A DNA stretch of 64,000 bases, from NCBI RefSeq assembly GCF_900111175.1, contig NZ_FOGI01000013.1, forward strand, positions 124,001-188,000, in the 5' to 3' direction. This document shows positions 58,101-64,000 of the stretch, piece after piece. The stretch is from Actinokineospora terrae. Its GTDB lineage: Bacteria; Actinomycetota; Actinomycetes; Mycobacteriales; Pseudonocardiaceae. Both the position numbers and the translations under genes were made by a program. Within the stretch, counting starts at the first letter, position 1, and each line of letters opens with the position of its first letter. The notes below the pieces were generated by a model. It saw only the letters and a list, made by a program, of their open reading frames with translations. It made no database searches and was not told where the DNA came from.

Positions 58101-60274
58101 GGCCGTTCCGCGACTTCGTGGCCTGGGCGGACCAGCCCGTCGCGGACGCGGCGGCGGCGCACTGGCAGCAGCGGGTCGCGGACCTCGGCACACCGACCGC
58201 CCTCCCGGAGCCGGAGTCCCGCGACGACGCCCACCGGCCGTGCGCGACGGCTCGCCTCGACCGGGGCGTGCCCGCCGCGCTGGTGGCGGACCTGGGCCGG
58301 TTCGCCCGTGGCCACGGCCTCACCGTCAACACCCTGGTCCAGGGCGCCTGGGCGGTGCTGCTGTCCCGGCACACCGCGCGCGGCGACATCTGCTTCGGCA
58401 CCACCGCGACGGTGCGGCCCGCCGACCTGGCCGACGTGGACTCGGTGGTCGGGCCGCTGATCAACACCCTGCCGACCCGGGTGCGGGTGGACGAGCGGCG
58501 CGGGCTGGTGCCCTGGTTGCGGGACCTGCAGGCCGAGCAGGTCGCCGCGCGCCGGTACGCCTCGGTGCCGCTGCCCAGGATCCAGGGCTGGAGCGGGGTG
58601 CCGTCCGGGTCCAACCTGTTCGACACCATCGTCGTCTTCCAGAACTACCCGTTCGACCGCGGTGCGGTGGCGGCGGGCCTGCGGCTGCGGTCCTTCGACG
58701 TGGAGTTCACCTCGAACTTCCCGATCGCGCTGTGCGTGCTGCCCGGCGACGAGATGTCCATCCAGCTCCTGCACGACCCCGCCCTGTTCGACACGGCCAC
58801 GGTAGAACGGGTCTCCGCCCACCTCATCACGCTGCTGGAATCCCTTGCGGGACAGGACGACGACGCCGTCCTTGGCGACCTGCGGATGCTGACCGACGCC
58901 GAGCAGCGCACGATCGTCGACCAGTGGGGCGCCGCCGCCGACAACGGTCAGCGCGTCCACGAGGTGATCGCCGAGCGGGCCCGGACCACGCCGGACGACG
59001 TCGCACTGGACTCAGGTCTCACCTACGCCGAACTCGACGGCCACGCCAACCGGCTCGCCCGATTCCTGCTGCACCAAGGCATCGGACGCGGCACGGTCGT
59101 CGGCATCGGACTCGAACCCGGCGCGGACCTGGTGACCGCCCTGCTGGCCACAGTCAAGACCGGCGCCGCATACCTACCTCTCGACCCGACCCACCCCACC
59201 CGCCTGCTGGCCACCGCCATCACCGGAGCACGCCCCGCCCTCGTCCTCACCACCGACGACCACGTGGAACTCCTGGCCGCGGCGGGCGCGAAGACCGCGA
59301 TCATGGACCAGCCCGCCGTCTTCGACCACCCGGACACCGCGCCCGACCCGATCGGCGGCCCGGACGACCTCGCGGCCATCAGCTACACCGCGGACCCCGA
59401 GGGCACCCCGCGCGCCGTGCTCCTCACCCACCGCGCGTTGGCCGCACCGGAACTGCTCGCCTGCGGGGGAGCGGACGTCCTGGCCGGACGCGGTGTGGTG
59501 CGGGTCCTCGACGCGCGGCTGCGGCCCGTGCCCGCCGGGGTGGTCGGTGAACTCCACGTCGATGCCCTGGCCTGGGGTTACCTCGGCCGCCCCGGCCTCA
59601 CCGCCCAGCGGTTCGTCGCCGACCCGTTCGGCGACGGCACCCGGCTGCACCGGACCGGCGAACTCGCCCGCTGGAGCGCAGAGGGCACGCTGGAAGTCGT
59701 CGGCCGCACCGACGAGCAGGTGGTGGTCCAGGGGACTCGGGTCGAACCCGCCGAGGTGGCGCTCGTCCTACGCGGCCACAGTGGTGTGAGGGACGCTGCC
59801 GTCGTCGTTCGCCCTGACGACACCGGCGCCGCCCGGCTCACCGCGTACGTCGTCGCGGTCTCCGGCGGACCTGCCCCCACCGGGCGCGACCTCAAGACGC
59901 ACGTCGCCGACCACCTGCCCGCCGCGGCTGTGCCCGCCTCGATCCGGCTCGTGCCCAAGCTGCCGGGGCACCAAGGAAGGCAGGGACCGACCGCGCCGGA
60001 GTCCACCTACCTCGCGCCGCGCAACCCGACCGAGGAGGCGCTGTGCCTGCTGTGGTCGGACGTGCTGCACGTCGACCGGGTGGGCGCCGACGACGACTTC
60101 TTCCGGTTGGGCGGCGACTCGATCACCAGCATCCGGCTCGTCTCCCGGATCCGGTCCTCGTTCACCGTCGACCTCTCCCCGCACGACCTGTTCGACCGCC
60201 CCCGGTTGGCCGAGCTGGCCGCGGTGATCCAGGAGCGGGTGCTGGACCGGCTGCTGTCCGCGCCCGGCGCCTGA
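55148..60274 (+). CDS. Nonribosomal peptide synthetase 1 (half C-A-PCP-C-truncated A-PCP)
   Basis: A 1708-residue NRPS. Residues 15-200 are only the C-terminal half of a condensation domain, without HHxxxDG. A1 (about 205-705) is complete, with VMYTSGSTGTPKG at 367-379, YGPTE near 505 and VNGKVDRRALP. Reading its pocket against GrsA gives D-A-Y-W-W-G-G-T-Y, a valine-like pattern (my manual alignment). PCP1 has Ser751 in LGGDS. C2 (about 815-1240) has HHILLDG at 950-956. A2 (about 1255-1600) has lost motifs A4 and A5, and its A3 is degenerate (ISYTADPEGTPRAVLLTHRA), so it cannot activate a residue. PCP2 keeps LGGDSI near 1658. Loading of PCP2 must happen in another way, or the module is skipped. 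Confidence 0.9.
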   Translation: MSDQPELSTPDAGERARLRLPTDRPRASAGPRSRAEHRAGLSKDLVYRLRMFGVRRSTSLFVLVAAASEIVFARYTGERDFVVGASVGGAAPVPLVSTVDGAESFHTFLGGVRAAVLDAHGPALSDPTVLLADGEPPQIPVDLGVSVVERGEAVELVIGYDAALFDATTAERLVDHLTTLLVGALADPGRAVFHLPLVTGSERQRLLLDWNDTTATYPAHRTLPDIVAEHARRTPDEPAVVADTGTLTYAEVNALANRLAHRLIAAGTRPESRVGVLQGRAPHVVVSVLAVLKAGGTLVPMHHGQPDDRLRWVLAETGAVAVLTDRAMAGRASATGVPAIVVDEPDPTEWPDTDPDLVVHPDQVAYVMYTSGSTGTPKGAAVTHRDVVALGWDERMRADAHRVVLFHNSHAFDALTYEVLVPLITGGRTVVAPDQLTPRLLARLIADHGVTGSWITAALFAQFTDEDPRCFTGMREIWTGGEAPSPAALERALTACPDVVLVNGYGPTECTTYSTSHRLTLAEVKAGSTPIGRPLDNTRAYVLDEYLAPVPTGAPGELYLAGDGLARGYFGKPGFTAERFVADPFGSGSRLYRTGDVVRWNSAGELEFVGRTDDQVKLRGFRIELGEIDTALCLHPAVGEAVTVVHEAGEARTLVAYVVSTGVDEDTLRDFLTERLPSYMVPSRFVALDSMPITVNGKVDRRALPDPNTVATGTHVAPRTDAERALAEVWCELLGLDRVSVTDSFFALGGDSILTMKVVNRARARGIALTVEDVFDTPTIAELAAVESAPVATVDVEPTPPPDLDHLAGRLGGGVEDVYPLTAMQSGMLFDTLMAPDARLHVVQIVLEVGSVDDPAVLDRAWQHAATQHPVLRTAVVWEGVDAPVQVVRREVRTPVTHVDLRAEADPAEQVNRLREREKATGFDLAAPPLHRITLARTTDTDVTIIWTLHHILLDGWSSAELIRDVFEAYTALRAGTEPTAVVRRPFRDFVAWADQPVADAAAAHWQQRVADLGTPTALPEPESRDDAHRPCATARLDRGVPAALVADLGRFARGHGLTVNTLVQGAWAVLLSRHTARGDICFGTTATVRPADLADVDSVVGPLINTLPTRVRVDERRGLVPWLRDLQAEQVAARRYASVPLPRIQGWSGVPSGSNLFDTIVVFQNYPFDRGAVAAGLRLRSFDVEFTSNFPIALCVLPGDEMSIQLLHDPALFDTATVERVSAHLITLLESLAGQDDDAVLGDLRMLTDAEQRTIVDQWGAAADNGQRVHEVIAERARTTPDDVALDSGLTYAELDGHANRLARFLLHQGIGRGTVVGIGLEPGADLVTALLATVKTGAAYLPLDPTHPTRLLATAITGARPALVLTTDDHVELLAAAGAKTAIMDQPAVFDHPDTAPDPIGGPDDLAAISYTADPEGTPRAVLLTHRALAAPELLACGGADVLAGRGVVRVLDARLRPVPAGVVGELHVDALAWGYLGRPGLTAQRFVADPFGDGTRLHRTGELARWSAEGTLEVVGRTDEQVVVQGTRVEPAEVALVLRGHSGVRDAAVVVRPDDTGAARLTAYVVAVSGGPAPTGRDLKTHVADHLPAAAVPASIRLVPKLPGHQGRQGPTAPESTYLAPRNPTEEALCLLWSDVLHVDRVGADDDFFRLGGDSITSIRLVSRIRSSFTVDLSPHDLFDRPRLAELAAVIQERVLDRLLSAPGA

Positions 60275-60298
60275 GCGGGACTTGGAAGGGACCTCCCC

Positions 60299-64000
<3,702 letters not shown>

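Noticed and set aside
54938..58960. A 1340-codon minus-strand frame opposite NRPS1, and a 1401-codon frame at 59768-63973 opposite NRPS1/NRPS2
   Set aside because: Composition is typical antisense shadow (GDRVRG, RRRVEQ-like strings), no domain is recognisable, and the plus strand has complete NRPS motifs.

Overview
The window is very GC-rich, uses GTG and TTG starts freely and packs genes with ATGA/GTGA overlaps. It encodes typically actinobacterial families: a mycothiol-type maleylpyruvate isomerase fold protein, WXG100, an RGCVC-type small protein, PadR and a LAL regulator. I infer a chromosome of a filamentous actinomycete, probably Pseudonocardiales (Saccharothrix, Actinokineospora or Lentzea-like). 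No rRNA, tRNA, CRISPR array or replication origin was seen.

1-8.5 kb is a worn region. It holds an IS3 element with a frameshifted orfB, a broken secreted-protein gene, a VanZ-like gene, two broken aldo/keto reductase genes, a broken LysR gene, and a ~0.3 kb inverted duplication. The duplication flanks an intact coupled cupin/RraA-like/maleylpyruvate isomerase-like operon and a divergent GlxA-type regulator. A PadR gene and a coupled membrane protein close the region.

8.8-15 kb is a minimal class II lanthipeptide locus: a LAL regulator, a 71-residue candidate precursor ending in a Ser-Thr-Thr-Cys-Cys core, and a LanM synthetase. 15-19.4 kb holds a secreted DNRLRE/Ig-like protein, small hypothetical genes and a lipoprotein remnant.

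19.4-32.9 kb is a six-gene minus-strand operon. In transcription order it encodes an MDR oxidoreductase, a CitE-like lyase, an alpha-oxoamine synthase, a MaoC-like hydratase, an MFS exporter and a 2860-residue hybrid synthase arranged KS-AT-ACP-luciferase-like monooxygenase-C-A-PCP-C. The small enzymes look like a dedicated acyl-CoA/amino-ketone precursor pathway.

33-43 kb is mostly non-cluster genes: GH15 hydrolase, WXG100 pair, AlkD-like protein, a PGRS-like glycine-rich secreted protein, a broken serine protease gene, a fatty acid desaturase and a DUF4383 protein.

43.2 kb to the right edge is a second peptide cluster. It contains a methyltransferase, a tryptophan-dioxygenase-superfamily heme protein, a VioC/MppO-like hydroxylase, an MFS exporter, and a three-gene set matching MppP-MppQ-MppR, the enzymes that turn arginine into enduracididine. 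A two-gene ABC exporter and two NRPS genes follow. NRPS1 has half an N-terminal C domain and a second A domain that has lost its catalytic core. NRPS2 has C-A-PCP and the start of an epimerization domain, and runs off the window. The likely product is a peptide containing (hydroxy)enduracididine and at least one D-residue, which I cannot match to a known compound from this sequence alone.
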